The notes below the pieces were generated by a model. It was given only the letters and a program-made list of their open reading frames with translations, made no database searches and was not told the DNA's origin. A DNA stretch of 64,000 nt from Selenomonadaceae bacterium (GTDB lineage: Bacteria; Bacillota; Negativicutes; Selenomonadales; Selenomonadaceae), in the NCBI GenBank assembly GCA_017535925.1, contig JAFXTD010000062.1, positions 34,081-98,080 on the forward strand, given 5' to 3'. Position 1 is the stretch's first letter. Every line of letters begins with the position of its first letter. This document shows, one piece after another, positions 20,001-27,840 of the stretch. The position numbers and the translations under genes were made by a program.

Positions 20001-23000
20001 TGTTGATTGTTCCGATAACTGTATTTGTGCCGTTGATGTTGCCGCCATGATTGACGCCAACCAAACCGCCAACAGCTTCTCCGCTACCCGTGATTTGCAC
20101 GTCGAGAGTATTTGTTCCGCTGATTGTTCCGCCAAGGTTGTTGCCGACAAGACCGCCAACATCATAAGCACCCATGACTTGCGCATCAACAATATTTGTT
20201 CCGCTGATTGTTCCGCCGAGGTTGTAGCCGACCAAACCGCCGACATTAGAATTGGTGCTCGTAATTGTGCCTGAAACTTTGCAATTACTGATTGTGCAAT
20301 TGATTTTGTCGGCTGGGCCGCTGACTTCGCCAATAATGCCACCGACATTACCGGAGGAACCGGAGTTAGCGTTCTGTCCGACTACTTGTACGTCGGCTGT
20401 ACAATCGCTGATTGTGATGCCGTCATAGCTCCAGCCGATAATGCCGCCGATATTACTGTTGCCCGTGACTGTGCCGGTGACTTTGCAATTACTGATTGTG
20501 CCGCCGCCTGTGCCGCTTGTACCGGTACCGTTTCTGCCGACAATGCCACCGACACAATTACCATTTCCGCTGACATTGGCATTAACCAGCGTGACATTTT
20601 TAATCGTGCCGTTCAAACCAAAGCAACCAAAAAGTCCCACGTTACTATCGCCGTTGACAGTCAAGTTGGAAATGGTGTGACTTCCTCCGTCAAACGTGCC
20701 GCCGAATATGTTGGCATTTTGGTAACCGTGTAAACCGATTGGTGTCCAATTCGAAATATCTTTCAGGTCGATATCCGCCACTACTTTAAAAGTTAAGCCT
20801 TCGCAGGTGTACTTATTGTTTACGTAAGTGGCAAGGGCGACTAATTCGTCGGCATTGCTTATCTCGTAATAGCCGTTGCGCTCGCTGTCGACAACGAAAC
20901 TAAGTCCCGTAATTGTCGGCGGCGTGAACAAATTTAAATCGGTAGCCGTCAAGGTCGTATCGGCGGCGGGCATGGTGTAATTTTCGGTTGCAGATAATTT
21001 GTCGTCGCCTTTGAAGTAGGAGCCGTCGGGAGCAGTAAAAGTTAATTCCGCGCCGCCTTTGTAGTAAGTTTTGTCGTCGACTTCATACTTGTCATCACCA
21101 TCTGCAACGGCAACCGTAATTCCGTCGGGCAAATTTAATGCGTAGTAGATATCCTCTGCGGTGATTGATTTATCATTAATTTTAAAACTCGACAAACTCG
21201 CCGCGTCCTTGAGTGTGATTTTTCCTTCGTCGACCGTCACGATTAAATCCGAGTCGCTCGCATGTACTGAATATTCGCCGCCCGAAATGTTCAGCGTATC
21301 TGTTGCCTTGAGACCGTAAATCGAATCGTTGCCGTCGCCGGAAGCGTATTCAATGACACTCAAGCTCGCGTTCGAACTCAAGCTGATTAAGTCGTCATCT
21401 GCGCCTGCGTTGATTGTGACATTCGAGCCGCTCCAAATATCAATGTAATCGTCGCCTGCGCCCGCGTCGATTGAAATGTTTGATGCTTTCCAGTTTATAA
21501 CGGTATCATTACCTGCGCCACTCTCGATTGAAACATTGGAACTATTAACATTACCAATGGAATCGTTACCTGCGCCCGTGCTAATTGTTACGTTTGAGCC
21601 GCCTCCATTGTTAATAGTATCGTTACCCGCGCCTGAATCGATTAAAACTGTGGAACCGTTGTTGTAAATGAAATCGTCATCTGCGCCCGCGTTAATTGTT
21701 ACGTTGTTGGCGAGGTCATTGGAAATGAAGTCGTTTCCTTCGCCTCCGTCGATTGAAACATTTAATCCGCTGTTACGAATTGTGTCATTTCCGCCGAGTG
21801 CAAGAATCGTCGCATTGTCTAAAGTGTTGGAATAGCTGTCGTCATTTTCAGTCAATGTGATTAAAAGCGGATTGTCATTATAAATTCCGTCAATATTGAG
21901 GCTCGACAAGCTTGCCGCGTCCTTGAGAAGGATTGAGCCGGAACCGACGCTGACAATTATATCGGAGCCACTCGTCTGCGTGGAGTAAGTGCCGCTGCCG
22001 TCGCCGATTTGCAACGTCGAACTCTCTTTGAAACCGTAAATGGAATCGTCGCCCTCACCCCACGTGTATTTGAACAGGACATCTGCACCAAGGCTGGTAT
22101 TGTTGTAATAAATGGTGCCGTCATCTTGACGATAACTGTTGTTGAAAATTTCATCGTCGCCTGTGCCCGCGTTGATTGTCACGTTCGAGCCATAGTTGCC
22201 AATGTAATCGTTACCTTCGCCCGCATCGATTGAAACGTTATCTCCGTGGCTTTGAATCGAATCATTTCCCGCGCCGACGTCGATTGTAACCGAGTCGCTG
22301 TTGTTATAGCTGTCAATATTATCGTTGCCGGCTCCGCCGTTTAGTGAAACGTTCGAGCTTTCGTTGCGAATGTGATCGTCGCCCGCGCCCGCGTCGATTG
22401 TCACCGATTCCGTGCCTTCCAAGTTGTAAATGTAATCATCGCCCACCAAGCCGTAAATTGTGACGTTTTCCAAATAATTATAAAGTTCGTCATCCTCTTC
22501 GGTGAGCGAAATAATTTCCGTGGAGCTGGTCTTGTTAATGTTAAGTTCTTTACCTTTTGCACCGACCAGACGAACAGAGCCTTCGCCGACGCGGACAATT
22601 ACATCGTCGCCGTCAAGCTCTGTGGAGTAAGAATCACCCGTGATAGTCAGCGTATCGGACTCATTGAATCCAATAATAGTGTCGTTGCCGTCCCCGGAGG
22701 CATATTGAACTAAACCGCTTGTGGCGCGCAAATAAATACTGTCGTCACCTGCGCCGCCTAAAACTGTTGCAAAGTTGCCGGCACTGTTAATAGTATCGTC
22801 GTCTTCGCCTCCGTTAATTGAAGCGTTCAAACCGAACCAGTCGTCAATGTAATCGTTGCCTGCGCCCGCGTTGATTGTGACGTTTTGACCGTAACTGTTG
22901 GAGATTGAATCATTGCCCGTGCCAGCGTCGACAGTAGAGTTTGAACCGTCATTCCAAACAGTATCGTTGCCGTCGCCGCCGTCGATTGTCACCGAGTCGC

Positions 23001-26000
23001 CGTAGTTGCCAATATAATCGTCGCCTTCGCCGCCGAGGAGCGTTGCCTTATCGGGAGATTCGAGCGTTTCATAGGAACTCGTCGAACTGTTCCACTCTAT
23101 CCTTGCATTGTTCCTAATCGTATCATTGCCCGCGCCACCGTCGATTGAAACATTTGCGCCGAGGCTGTTGAGAATCGAATCGTTGCCGCCGAGAGCAAGA
23201 ATCGTTGCGCCTTCGAGCGTGTTGTTGTATGTGTCGTCGTTTTCGGTCAGCGTTATGAATAACGGATTATATTCGCCGTCAATGTTGACAGTGGATAAGC
23301 TTGCCGCGCCGACCAGAGTTATCTTGCCTTCACCCACCGTCACGACAATATCCGAATCGCTCGTTTGTGTTGAATATACTTCGCCCGAAATGCTAAGCGT
23401 TGAATTTTCTTTGAAGCCGTAGATAATATCATTGCCGCCGCCGCTCGTATAGGTGAACAGAACGTTTGAACCGTCATCATCTTCAAATGGAACGTTTTCT
23501 TCCATGTTCCAGTTGTTGTAAATAGTGTCGTTACCTTCGCCGCCGTCTATTGTCACCAGTGAGCCGGAGTTTTTAATTAAATCGTCGCCTTCGCCGCCGT
23601 TGATTGTGGAATTCGAGCCGCCGTTTTCGATAATATCTTTGCCGGCTCCTCCGTCGATTGTCACGGATTCGGCGTAGCTTCTGATTTGGTCGTTGCCGCC
23701 GCTGCCGTTGATTGAAACGTTCTTTTCGTTGTTGAAAATGTCATCGTTACTTGCGCCGCCTTCTATCGTGACATTATCGGCGTAGTTTCTTATCCAATTG
23801 GAAGATTCTTCACCCTTAATGGAGATATTGCTTTCCTCGTTCGTTATGACATTAACGGGAACAATATTTTCAAGTGAAGTCACGATATTAACTTCGGGCA
23901 GAGAGGCGGCTCCTTCGAGGGTGATTGTATTCTCTCCGACTTGGACAAGAACATCATAGCCGCTCTTAACCGTCGAGTATTCCGAATCCAAAACGACCAG
24001 CGTCTCCAAAATCCCGAAGCCCGAAATTAACTCGTCGCCGTCGCCCGCTCGATAGACATAGACCATACCCGCCTCGCTGTTAGAGACGGTATCATCTCCC
24101 TTGCCGCCCTCGATTGTGGTGTTGAAGTTCGAATTTCGGATAAGGTCGTTGTCGTCGCTCGCATGGATTGAAACATTCTTGCCGCTGTTCTCAATATAAT
24201 CTTTATCGACGGTGCCTTCGATTACCACATTGTCCTCTTCATTGCGAATGACATTGAATCTTTGAGCCTGTTCAATCGACGGAACAATTACGGGATATTT
24301 TGTATTGGAATTTTTGAGCGTGAGGGTGCCTTTGCCTTCCACGCGAATGATAATGTTGCCCTCGCTGTCCTGTTCAATCGAATAGCTGTCGGCAATGACA
24401 AGCGTATCGGTCAATTGAAAGTTTTCGATTACGTCGTCGCCGGACGTGTAGACATAAGCAAGGGCAGTGCCGTAATTGTAAACAGAATCATTACCCGCAC
24501 CGCCCAAGACCGTGACATTTATGCCCTGTGATTGATTGAAAATGAAATCGTTACCGTTTCCCGCATTGATTGAAGCGTTGGAACCTCTGTTGTCGATAAA
24601 ATCATCATCTGCGCCGCTGTTGATTGTGCTGTTCGAAGCAGCATTGCCAATGGTATCGGCTCCTTCACCGGTATTGATTGAAACGTCTGATTGAGCATTC
24701 CAATTGTCAATGGAGTCGTTATCCGACCCGCTGTCTATTGTGACATTGTTGCCTCCGTTCCAAACAGTATCGTCGCCGACTCCGCCGTCTATTGTTACGT
24801 TATCGCCGCGATTGAAAATGTCATCGTTGCCCAAGCCGCCGTCGATTGTGCTGTTCGAAGCAGCATTGCCAATAATATCGTCTCCTTCACCCGCATTGAT
24901 TGATACGTCTGATTGAGCATTCCAGTTGACAATCGAATCATTGCCTTCGCCGCCGCTTATCGTGACCTCGCTGCCGGAATTTTCTATGGTATCGTCACCC
25001 GCGCCACCGGAAATTGAAGTCCCGGCAATAAAAGGGTTGTTTCCGCTCCAGTTACTAATTGAATCGTTTCCTTCGCCTCCGTCGATTGTAACATTCGTGC
25101 TTCCGTTACCAATGGTATCGTTACCTGTGCCGCCGAGAATTGTAAGATTTTCGCCGCCGTTGTTGTAAATAACATCATCATCTGCGCCGCCGTCCAGTAA
25201 AATATTGGAGTTGATACTGTCGTCTCCGCCGCAGCCATTGTTTTCAAGTGTATCGTTACCTTCGCCGCCAAAAATTTTGGTGTTGTCGCTGAAGCTGACA
25301 ATGGAATCATTTCCCGCGCCGCCTATAAATGTGGAATTCGCTCCAATTTCAGAAAAACCGTACTCACCGTTTTTAATTGAATCGTTATCGTCGCCCGCGT
25401 CGATTGAAACGCTTGCAGCACTATTTGTAACGTTGTCGTTGCCACCGAGAGCCAAAATCGTTGCGCCTTCAAGACTGTTGGAGTAGCTGTCGTCGTCTTC
25501 AGTCAGCGTGATGAACAACGGATTATATTCGCCGTCAATGTTGACAGTCGATAAGCTCGCCGCGCCGACCAATGTTATTTTTCCGTCACCGACCGTGACG
25601 ATAATATCCGAGTCGCTTGTCTGTGTTGAGTATACGCCGCCCGAAATTGAAAGCGTTGAAGTCGAATTGAATCCATAAATCGTGTCGTTCCCGTCGCCTA
25701 AAGTGTATTCAATCAGATGACCAAAGTCATAATTGCTTAAACGAATTGAATCATTACCCAAGCCGCCTATGATTGTGATACTGTCACCGTTATTGACATC
25801 GGCGAAAATTGTATCGTCGCCTTCGTCTCCGTAAATTGTTGCTCTGTCGCCGCTGACAATATAATCTTTACCTTTGCCACCCTTAAGTGTCACGTCATGG
25901 ACATGATTGTCGATTGTGTCGTTCCCGTCGCCCGCGTCTATCAAATCATTGCCGTTTTGATGTCCGCCGTGATTGCCTATGCTGTCGTCGCCGTCGCCCG

Positions 26001-27633
26001 CATATATCGTCGTGTTTACGGCGTTGTTGTAAAGCGTATCGTTGCCGCCCAATGCATTAATCGTTACACCCGCGACCATGTTGGAATAGTTGTCGTCGCC
26101 TTCGGTCAACGTGATGAACAACGGATTATATTCGCCGTCAATGTTGACAGTCGATAAGCTCGCCGCACCAACCAATGTTATCTTGCCTTCACCGACCGTA
26201 ACGATAATATCCAAGCCGCTTGTCTGTGTTGAATATACTTCGCCCGAAATTGAAAGCGTGGAAGTCGAATTGAAACCCTCGATTGTGTCGTTCCCGTCGC
26301 CGTAACTGTATTTGAACAGGATGTTCGAATTGACATTGTTGTTGCGAATGGAATCATTGCCTTTACCACCGCTTATTGTCACGTTTTCGCCATTATTATT
26401 TTCAATATAATCATTGCCGTCGCCCAAGTCGATTGATGCATTCGAGGCATTGGCAATGGAATCGTCGCCCGAACCCGCATCTATTGTGGAATTCGCGCTT
26501 ATATTGAAAACGGTATCGTCGCCTTCACCTGTTTTTATTAAGACGTTTTCGGCTGACCAATTATCGACTTTGACAAAATCGTTGTCTGCGCCGCTGTCTA
26601 TCGAAACCTCCGAATTATCACTGTAAATTATGTCGTTGCCGCCCAGTGCCAGAATCGTCGCTCCGTCAAGAGTGTTTGTGTAAATATCGTCGCCTTCGGT
26701 CAACGTGATGAACAACGGATTATATTCGCCGTCAATGTTGACAGTCGATAAGCTCGCCGCACCTATCAATGTTATCTTGCCTTCACCGACCGTCACGATT
26801 ATATTTGAGCCGCTCACTTGAGTGGAATAAGTGCCGGTGCCGTCGTCGATTTGCAGTGTCGAAGTCGAATTGAAACCTATAACCCTATCATTGCCGTCGC
26901 CGGAGGCGTATTCAATCAAAACATTTTCAACGGCAGATTCAAGACTGATTGTGTCATTGCCGAGACCTGCGTTGGCAGTCACGCCGGAGCTGTCGTTGAA
27001 GATTAAAATTTCATCGTCGCCCGCGCCGCCGTTCATTGAAACATTATTGCCGATATTTAAGAGCTTGTCGTCATCGTCCCCGCCGTCTATCGTGACGCTT
27101 GCACCGCCATAATTGTTGAGAAAATCGTTACCTGCAGCACCATAGATTTTTATCGAATCGCCGTGATTGTTGAGAATAGAATCCTCGCCGTCTTCGCCAA
27201 AGATCGTGGAGCCGTGACCGCCAAGATTTTCGATTGTGTCATTATCCGCACCGCCGAATATGGAAGAATTTTTGGCACCGCTTCTAATCGAATCGTGACC
27301 CGCACCCAAACTAATATTGACAGAATTTTGTGCATTAATATTGTCGACGATATCGTCACCTGCGCCGCTGTCTATCGTAACGCTATCGGCTCCGTTCCAA
27401 ACGTAATCATTGTCCGCGCCGCTGTTTATGCTGACGTTGTTTCCGGTGCTGCCGTTACTAATAGAATCGTTGCCTGCGCCAGCCTCGATTGTACTGAAGG
27501 AACCGCCGTTGTTAATGGTATCGTTGCCGCCGAGTGCATCGATTGTGACACCGCTGCCGGTATTGTTAATGCTGTCGTCATTGAAAGAGCCTGTGATTAT
27601 CGTATCGGATTGATTGTTGTTTAACGTTGCCAT
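14014..27633 (-). CDS. Giant RTX-like / GLUG repeat surface or secreted protein (4,539 residues)
   Basis: ATG 27633 is used because GGGAG lies 9 bases upstream; an earlier in-frame start at 27672 lacks a site. No N-terminal signal peptide is visible. Residues 1 to about 2180 are RTX-like nonapeptide turns of the type GGAGDDTI/GNDSI, usually calcium-binding beta-rolls, broken by about seven copies of a 90-residue module (YASGDGNDxIxGF through ATILALGGND). Residues about 2250-2630 hold GLUG-type repeats (VGGLVGYNLGGTISG). Residues about 2850-3720 hold nine nearly identical 93-residue repeats. RTX turns return at about 3785-4160, then a Ser/Gly/Asn-rich stretch (about 4205-4290) and a C-terminal RTX domain. 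Absence of a signal peptide plus RTX repeats suggests type I secretion by a C-terminal signal; no such transporter is in the window. Likely an adhesin or matrix protein. Confidence 0.85.
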   Translation of the reverse strand: MATLNNNQSDTIITGSFNDDSINNTGSGVTIDALGGNDTINNGGSFSTIEAGAGNDSISNGSTGNNVSINSGADNDYVWNGADSVTIDSGAGDDIVDNINAQNSVNISLGAGHDSIRSGAKNSSIFGGADNDTIENLGGHGSTIFGEDGEDSILNNHGDSIKIYGAAGNDFLNNYGGASVTIDGGDDDDKLLNIGNNVSMNGGAGDDEILIFNDSSGVTANAGLGNDTISLESAVENVLIEYASGDGNDRVIGFNSTSTLQIDDGTGTYSTQVSGSNIIVTVGEGKITLIGAASLSTVNIDGEYNPLFITLTEGDDIYTNTLDGATILALGGNDIIYSDNSEVSIDSGADNDFVKVDNWSAENVLIKTGEGDDTVFNISANSTIDAGSGDDSIANASNASIDLGDGNDYIENNNGENVTISGGKGNDSIRNNNVNSNILFKYSYGDGNDTIEGFNSTSTLSISGEVYSTQTSGLDIIVTVGEGKITLVGAASLSTVNIDGEYNPLFITLTEGDDNYSNMVAGVTINALGGNDTLYNNAVNTTIYAGDGDDSIGNHGGHQNGNDLIDAGDGNDTIDNHVHDVTLKGGKGKDYIVSGDRATIYGDEGDDTIFADVNNGDSITIIGGLGNDSIRLSNYDFGHLIEYTLGDGNDTIYGFNSTSTLSISGGVYSTQTSDSDIIVTVGDGKITLVGAASLSTVNIDGEYNPLFITLTEDDDSYSNSLEGATILALGGNDNVTNSAASVSIDAGDDNDSIKNGEYGFSEIGANSTFIGGAGNDSIVSFSDNTKIFGGEGNDTLENNGCGGDDSINSNILLDGGADDDVIYNNGGENLTILGGTGNDTIGNGSTNVTIDGGEGNDSISNWSGNNPFIAGTSISGGAGDDTIENSGSEVTISGGEGNDSIVNWNAQSDVSINAGEGDDIIGNAASNSTIDGGLGNDDIFNRGDNVTIDGGVGDDTVWNGGNNVTIDSGSDNDSIDNWNAQSDVSINTGEGADTIGNAASNSTINSGADDDFIDNRGSNASINAGNGNDFIFNQSQGINVTVLGGAGNDSVYNYGTALAYVYTSGDDVIENFQLTDTLVIADSYSIEQDSEGNIIIRVEGKGTLTLKNSNTKYPVIVPSIEQAQRFNVIRNEEDNVVIEGTVDKDYIENSGKNVSIHASDDNDLIRNSNFNTTIEGGKGDDTVSNSEAGMVYVYRAGDGDELISGFGILETLVVLDSEYSTVKSGYDVLVQVGENTITLEGAASLPEVNIVTSLENIVPVNVITNEESNISIKGEESSNWIRNYADNVTIEGGASNDDIFNNEKNVSINGSGGNDQIRSYAESVTIDGGAGKDIIENGGSNSTINGGEGDDLIKNSGSLVTIDGGEGNDTIYNNWNMEENVPFEDDDGSNVLFTYTSGGGNDIIYGFKENSTLSISGEVYSTQTSDSDIVVTVGEGKITLVGAASLSTVNIDGEYNPLFITLTENDDTYNNTLEGATILALGGNDSILNSLGANVSIDGGAGNDTIRNNARIEWNSSTSSYETLESPDKATLLGGEGDDYIGNYGDSVTIDGGDGNDTVWNDGSNSTVDAGTGNDSISNSYGQNVTINAGAGNDYIDDWFGLNASINGGEDDDTINSAGNFATVLGGAGDDSIYLRATSGLVQYASGDGNDTIIGFNESDTLTITGDSYSTELDGDDVIVRVGEGSVRLVGAKGKELNINKTSSTEIISLTEEDDELYNYLENVTIYGLVGDDYIYNLEGTESVTIDAGAGDDHIRNESSNVSLNGGAGNDNIDSYNNSDSVTIDVGAGNDSIQSHGDNVSIDAGEGNDYIGNYGSNVTINAGTGDDEIFNNSYRQDDGTIYYNNTSLGADVLFKYTWGEGDDSIYGFKESSTLQIGDGSGTYSTQTSGSDIIVSVGSGSILLKDAASLSSLNIDGIYNDNPLLITLTENDDSYSNTLDNATILALGGNDTIRNSGLNVSIDGGEGNDFISNDLANNVTINAGADDDFIYNNGSTVLIDSGAGNDTINNGGGSNVTISTGAGNDSIGNVNSSNVSIESGAGNDTVINWKASNISIDAGAGDDYIDIWSGSNVTINAGADDDLISLSSNASLSVIEYASGDGNDSIYGLKATDTLNISGGEYSVHASDSDLIVTVDEGKITLKDAASLSSFKINDKSITAEDIYYALNLPDGITVAVADGDDKYEVDDKTYYKGGAELTFTAPDGSYFKGDDKLSATENYTMPAADTTLTATDLNLFTPPTITGLSFVVDSERNGYYEISNADELVALATYVNNKYTCEGLTFKVVADIDLKDISNWTPIGLHGYQNANIFGGTFDGGSHTISNLTVNGDSNVGLFGCFGLNGTIKNVTLVNANVSGNGNCVGGIVGRNGTGTSGTGGGTISNCKVTGTVTGNSNIGGIIGWSYDGITISDCTADVQVVGQNANSGSSGNVGGIIGEVSGPADKINCTISNCKVSGTITSTNSNVGGLVGYNLGGTISGTNIVDAQVMGAYDVGGLVGNNLGGTISGTNTLDVQITGSGEAVGGLVGVNHGGNINGTNTVIGTINSTANRVGGLVGTNTGGGTIIDGENTFIGTVSGSDNVGGLVGYNGFDSSYNGTAKISGINKIDAQVTGDGDYVGGVIGRNYTNDYWPIDGTNYYHSNLDAGDFGIRVYSADARGIKISFDNPIQIGDKNFYEAGTELPITIDDGVAVKGANNGTYTVTDHDLTDDVYYAVTLPAGYEYLSGEEYNGYYRGEVVFKPKAGYLGENITRTISEPNQTLEGGTLTLDSDNCYVFKNADEIYTLATAQNVVENNYPDLTQVYKVTVPEDMTVQGSETYTIDETTYCKSGATITVDGNEYTVNSDITFVKEVEAAGWTFSDNVASYKAAATTISYTLGDNTTHHVSTDGGETLVSVSGVKSVAGLTFDLTNKKVTVGNDSLNQEKVTISEGYTLELGEEVPKSTTTAAGWTIENNVANYKTESISSGYTLEDNEINYVESSGGEILVSVSGVKSIDALEVDTENKKVTVGNDSLNQEKVTISEGYTLELGEDVPKTTTTPAGWTIDNNVANYKTETISSGYTLEENEINYVESSGGEILVSVSGVKSIDALEVDTDNKKVTVGNDSLNQEKVTISEGYTLELGEDVPKSTTTSAGWTIENNVASYKRELKTSGYTLEENEINYVESSGGETLVTVSGVKTIAALEIDTDNKKVTVGNDSLNQEKVTISEGYTLELGEDVPKSTTTQAGWTIENEVASYKKESTTSGYTLEDNEIKYVVSSGGETLVTVSGVKTTAALEIDTENKKVTVGNESLKEETVTISEGYTLELGEEVSKSTTTSAGWTIENNVASYKTETNSSGYTLEENEINYVESSGGETLVSVNGVKTVDGLDIDLTNKKVTVGNESLNQETVTISEGYTLELGEDVPKSTTTSAGWTIDNNVASYKTETISSGYTLEDNEINYVVESGGETLVSVNGVKTVDALEIDTANKKVTVGNESLNQETVTISEGYTLELGEDVPKTTTTSAGWAIDNNVASYKTESISNGYTLEENEINYVESSGGEILVSVNGVKTVDGLDIDLTNKKVTVGNESLKEEKVTISEGYTLELGEEVPKTTTTSAGWTIENEVASYKTETNSSGYTLEENEINYVESSGGETLVTVNGVKTVDGLDIDLTNKKVTVGNESLNQETVTISEGYTLELGEDVPKSTTTPAGWTFDNDIATYQTESTSAGYNVVNNEIVYSEKITGAPQIILGGLAENVSLPTPVDKVLTLTSTVLGENSSLKSNDGAYIVELTGDMNKKTFNGSDEDDNFNISADNAAVIGGSGDDSFSLSGSEVTVTGGKDNDILTSSDGTYIFIYNVGDGDDTIANYSETDKISIESGTISIADKGNDVIFTVSSGNKKGTITVLNAKDKVITYFDADGSELVYPEEVLIVNEEGTGVTLLPNFHEDFFDVTTDSRVSYCKDKIETIDASSVSNDLTIIGNELANTISGGAGNDTLKGGEGNDSLWGGAGKDVFICEEGNDVIGDFTTDEDTIEIATGKISNASLVGSDAVFNIGADSLTVKDAKGKTISLIDSFEFTSDSPLELGENIFNSKESVSVTGTQGNDVIWNYGNLVTILGGLGNDSITNYGSNVTIISGKGDDQISLSSSSKNSFIRYSLGDGNDTIWGFGKDDTLNILAESYQTIRSGNDLFVLIFGDGDPDNVRGYIFIPNFEGGFFILGESGTSGGNSSNSGNGGNSSSGNGSSSGNGGNSNGGLSSQGGTSSSEGRGSDASGGKSASGSSGNVSSNGNSNNSGNGGNSFGGNSNGNYIGEKSGVSSKATQFYAQSFDSENQAVEVVIGEKAGITTTSSQQYPVHYIYRGNDQIISGYQSGENILFDETYIDSTFDDSGNFLVHSSTGTLVIENATDKFISLLDSNAYAFLKVYAATTPGVIDGRGLEGFEIINGSDGEDAIYAGDGNSQLWGGNSFVSDTLIGGGGEDVFIGGKNQGSDLFLNVSSSDEVQLSDVTLNDIMKIDKSDDMITLSFKTGNTVTIQSSESESGAVVFADSVWHFKHST
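16480..19075 (-). repeat. 279-bp tandem repeat array, nine copies, inside the giant gene
   Basis: The segment coding GYTLELGE recurs at exact 279-base steps (its + strand end near 16620, 16899, 17178, 17457, 17736, 18015, 18294, 18573 and 18852), so each unit is 93 codons. Units differ at few positions, at DNA level too (for example EDVPKSTTTSAGW versus EEVPKTTTTSAGW). A degenerate unit flanks each end. Such near-identity implies recent expansion or gene conversion, and copy number may vary between strains. Confidence 0.9.
21070..26880 (-). repeat. Dispersed about 90-residue module repeated in the giant protein
   Basis: A block reading [VL]xYxxGDGNDxIxGF, TLxISGxxYSTQTSGSDIIVTVG, GKITLxGAASLSTVNIDGEYN, PLFITLTEGDD, then ATILALGGND recurs about seven times, near 26690-26880, 26060-26310, 25430-25715, 23180-23465, 22420-22710, 21780-22080 and 21070-21360. 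Three or four copies are almost identical in DNA; the others are divergent. A further copy lies in the divergent gene at about 29490-29700. Confidence 0.8.
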
Positions 27634-27684
27634 AAAATTTGACTCCCTTCTCCATGACAAAAAACACATCAATGTATTTTTAGT

Positions 27685-27713
27685 AATATACTAAATTCTG
27701 CAAAGGGCAACAA
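27685..27713 (-). promoter_or_regulatory. Promoter of the giant repeat gene
   Basis: On the minus strand TTGTTG (27713-27708), a 17-base spacer and TATATT (27690-27685), with a leader of about 45 bases to ATG 27633. The hexamers are fair, the spacing ideal. Confidence 0.5.
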
Positions 27714-27781
27714 GGGTTTGTAAAAGTTTTTTTTCTATAAAAAAATCATGAAGAAAATTTTCAGCTTCAAAAAAATTTATA

Positions 27782-27810
27782 TGGCGAAAACAATTCCGCT
27801 CATGTATAAT
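27782..27810 (+). promoter_or_regulatory. Possible promoter of the CAP/RTX gene
   Basis: A perfect TATAAT (27805-27810) lies 31 bases before ATG 27841. The -35 at 27782 (TGGCGA, 17-base spacer) is poor. The two surface-protein genes thus start from one intergenic region of about 200 bases, in opposite directions. Confidence 0.45.
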
Positions 27811-27840
27811 GTGAAAAACTTTATGAAAGGAGTGATTCTT

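Noticed and set aside
14637..27624. Many plus-strand frames of 60-190 codons opposite the giant gene
   Set aside because: They repeat with the repeats of the giant gene and carry no start signals, so they are complements of its Gly/Asn/Asp codons.
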